NCBI RefSeq assembly: GCF_017301635.1
Contig: NZ_CP071091.1
Span: forward strand, 6,150,001 to 6,214,000
Length of the DNA: 64,000 nucleotides
Direction: 5' to 3'
Source of the DNA: Myxococcus landrumus
GTDB taxonomy: Bacteria; Myxococcota; Myxococcia; Myxococcales; Myxococcaceae
The number at the start of each line of letters is the position of its first letter. Within the stretch, counting starts at the first letter, position 1. A program made the position numbers and the translations under genes. Under the pieces are notes generated by a model. It did no database searches. It saw only the letters and a list, made by a program, of their open reading frames with translations, and was not told the DNA's origin. Below, piece by piece: positions 61,957 through 64,000 of the stretch.

Positions 61957-64000
61957 GTGGAGAACCTGGAGGAAAAGGGAACGCGCACGGACCTGGGTCC
62001 CGATGCCATCCGCGCCCTGCGTGGAGGGCATAGCCGTGCCGCCTTCGCCCGGATGCTGGGTGTCACCCCTCTGACGGTGTACCGCTGGGAGCTGCCGGAG
62101 TCCGCGCCCCAGGCCCGCCGGCCCCGAGGACGGGTGGCCCAGTCGCTGCGCCAGCTCCTGGAGGGCGGTGGCCTGTCCGGTGTGTCCCGCCTGCCGTCCC
62201 TCTCCCGACAAGAGTTGAGCGCGGAGGAGAGCGCCCGCCTCCAGCCCTGCCTGGAGCTGCTGAAGCGGGCGGAGTGGCGCGCGGCCGAGGAGGCGCTCCT
62301 GTCCCTCCTGGCCTCGGGCGTGCTGCGAAGCCCCGGGGCCCGGGCCCTGGCGGCGGTGGGGCTGTCCCACCTCCAACGCTGGGGACGCGAGGACAGCCGG
62401 GGCGCGCTCGCCACGCTGCTGCCCCACCTGGGCGAGGCGGAGATGGGGCTGCTGCCAGAGTGGGTGGAGCTCCAGGTCCACGCGCTGGCCGCCAACCTCT
62501 ACGCCTCGCCGGACGGCAAGCTGCTGGACGCGGGCAGATCCGACGCCCACGTCGCCCGGGCGGAAGTCCTGATGCTGGGGCGGCCGGACGCGGACGCGAC
62601 CTGCCTGGTGCGCATGGCGCAGATGTGGAGCGCCTTCTACCTGGGCGACGCGGAGCGGCTGGCGCGCTACTCGGGCCGGGTGGCGGAGGCGCTCACGGAG
62701 GTGAACATCCCCGCGCTGCGGCTGCTGGCCGAGGACCTCTGCGCCCACGAGGAAGCCCTCCGGGGCGAGGCCACCCAGGCCACGCGGCGCTTCCGCGACG
62801 TGGCCCAGGGCGCGGCGCGGCTGGGCTATGCGTTCCTGGAGGCGCGCAACCTGGCCTTCCTCGCGCAGCGCCGTCTGGAGGAGGCCTGCGAGCCGGAGGA
62901 GGCGCTGCTCCTGGTGCGCCGCGCGCGTGAGGCCGCGTACGGCGGACGCATGGCGCGGGGCTTCTCGTTCATCTTCGCCGCGCGCGCGGAGGCCGAGGCC
63001 CTGCTGCGCCTGGCGCGCTTCACCGAAGCGGAGGCCGTGCTGGACGAGGCCGACGCCGTGGTGGCCGAGCTGAGCTGGACCCCGCTGAACCTGTCCATCA
63101 CCCGCGCGAAGCTCTGGCTGACGACGAACAAGCCCTCGGAGCTGCGGCGGCTGGCGGCGAAGCTGGCCACGCACGACGGCCCCGTCCAGCGCGCGCTCAC
63201 CAGCGCCTACGCCCTCTTCGTGGAGGCGGCGGCGGACCTGTCCGACGGCCTCACGCAGCGCGCGGCGGAGGGCTTCGCCACCGCGGGCATGCGCGGCATG
63301 GAGCTGGGAGGCTGGCCCTACCTGCGGCGCGAGTGCCTGCTGTACGAGACCGCCGCGCGCGCCTACGCGGGGCAGCGCGACGAAGGCCGGGCGGTGCTGC
63401 GCCGGGCGAGGACCTTCCTGGAGCGGATGCCGTCGGCATGGCACTCGGCGCTGCTGCACCGCTTCGAGGGGGTGCTGCTCACGCTGGATGGACGCACGCG
63501 CGAGGCCCGCGAGCTGCTGGAGGCGTCGCTCGGCACCTTCCGCCTCTCGGGCGACGTGTGCATGGCCGCCTCCACGCGCATCCTCCTGGCGCGGCTGGCC
63601 CGGCATGAGGGAGACCCCGCCGCCGCGGAGCTGGTGTCCGCCAGCGAGGCGGAGCTGCGCCGCCTGGGGATGCCCCTGCCTCCCGACTTCACCCCCCCGG
63701 CGACCCCCTCCCTCCGGATGGGGAGCACGGCGGCACAGGGCGCGTTCGCCTCGACCTGTCTGGGCGCGGAAGCCCTGGTGGTGCCCTTCGAGCGGCTCTC
63801 CGTGCGCGGCATCGGCGCCCCCCGCATCCAGCGGGAGCTGCTGGGCGTGCTGGAGGGCTTGTTCCCCGGCAGCGCGCCCCGGCTGGAGGAAGTGGACTCG
63901 CAAGGACGCATCACGCTGCTGGCGGGGACGGGCTCGCTCCCGGCCACGGACGAAGTCGAGTTCGGAGACGGCTGTGGCCGCAGGCTGCGGGTGGGAGTCG
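61957..64000 (+). CDS. HTH-TPR regulator, 3' end outside the window
   Basis: The frame from GTG 61957 (AAGGGG 9 nt upstream) is open to the window end, giving 681 codons. Residues about 14-48 form an XRE/AraC-like helix-turn-helix (IRALRGGHSRAAFARMLGVT then LTVYRWELPES). The rest is a long array of Ala/Leu/Glu-rich helices with TPR-like periodicity, and the last 60 codons begin a new beta-containing domain. In myxobacteria, such HTH-TPR proteins often continue into GAF or AAA+ modules, so the complete protein may be a large transcription regulator. The 84-nt gap from the divergent gene at 61872 carries the promoters. Confidence 0.75.
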   Translation, partial: MENLEEKGTRTDLGPDAIRALRGGHSRAAFARMLGVTPLTVYRWELPESAPQARRPRGRVAQSLRQLLEGGGLSGVSRLPSLSRQELSAEESARLQPCLELLKRAEWRAAEEALLSLLASGVLRSPGARALAAVGLSHLQRWGREDSRGALATLLPHLGEAEMGLLPEWVELQVHALAANLYASPDGKLLDAGRSDAHVARAEVLMLGRPDADATCLVRMAQMWSAFYLGDAERLARYSGRVAEALTEVNIPALRLLAEDLCAHEEALRGEATQATRRFRDVAQGAARLGYAFLEARNLAFLAQRRLEEACEPEEALLLVRRAREAAYGGRMARGFSFIFAARAEAEALLRLARFTEAEAVLDEADAVVAELSWTPLNLSITRAKLWLTTNKPSELRRLAAKLATHDGPVQRALTSAYALFVEAAADLSDGLTQRAAEGFATAGMRGMELGGWPYLRRECLLYETAARAYAGQRDEGRAVLRRARTFLERMPSAWHSALLHRFEGVLLTLDGRTREARELLEASLGTFRLSGDVCMAASTRILLARLARHEGDPAAAELVSASEAELRRLGMPLPPDFTPPATPSLRMGSTAAQGAFASTCLGAEALVVPFERLSVRGIGAPRIQRELLGVLEGLFPGSAPRLEEVDSQGRITLLAGTGSLPATDEVEFGDGCGRRLRVGV

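Noticed and set aside
61873..63903. Extension of the coiled-coil membrane protein frame to 63903
   Set aside because: It is antisense to the HTH-TPR gene, which has a plausible start, a helix-turn-helix and family-like periodicity.

Overview
The window is very GC-rich, with long ORFs that have strong third-position GC bias. It carries Ser/Thr kinases, PEGA and FHA/sigma-54 regulators, many lipoproteins with cysteine-rich repeats, a Hint-domain family, secreted proteases and a large Rhs protein. This is the profile of a myxobacterium (Myxococcus/Corallococcus/Pyxidicoccus type). The assignment is inferred from gene content; no rRNA or other marker is present. I found no tRNA, rRNA or CRISPR array.

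Region 1 (1-10.2 kb) is ordinary chromosome: a gene tail, gluconokinase, a HEXXH protease with a C-terminal membrane anchor, a GON-domain lipoprotein with Cys-rich repeats, a zinc-finger/kinase/TPR protein, a SWIM-zinc-finger ATP-dependent DNA ligase and an ABM-type monooxygenase.

Region 2 (10.25-25.9 kb) is an accessory polymorphic-toxin island read on the minus strand. A 3121-residue secreted Rhs/YD-repeat protein ends in a GIY-YIG-like nuclease domain and is followed 12 nt later by a DUF4240 gene, its likely immunity gene. Downstream lies a decayed array of small genes: two further DUF4240 copies (one intact, one broken), a SUKH-like gene, two copies of an EF-Tu domain-II-like gene (one broken) and two copies of an L7/L12-like gene (one broken). 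An IS256-type transposase remnant in the array is split by a complete IS630-type element with TA target sites. Direct repeats of about 155 bp lie at 14825 and 25738 and bracket the Rhs/immunity module.

Region 3 (25.9-42.3 kb) is rich in exported proteins: a PilZ protein, a neutral ceramidase, two paralogous secreted Hint-domain proteins, M1 and M4 metalloproteases, a beta-helix lipoprotein, a YopT-like (C58) cysteine protease beside an ankyrin protein, an ArsR/SRPBCC pair, and a four-gene minus-strand operon of lipoproteins including a Hint-less member of the Hint family.

Region 4 (42.4-64 kb) holds a HEAT-repeat protein whose N-terminal half resembles the vitellogenin/large lipid transfer protein module, a PAS-GAF-PAS histidine kinase, a hexapeptide acyltransferase, an HDAC-like protein with an extra C-terminal domain, a PAP2 phosphatase, a lone ExbD/TolR, a TM2 protein, a kinase with PEGA repeats coupled to a membrane partner, two Cys-rich lipoproteins, an FHA-GAF-sigma-54 activator divergent from a succinate-semialdehyde-type dehydrogenase, and the start of an HTH-TPR regulator cut by the window end.
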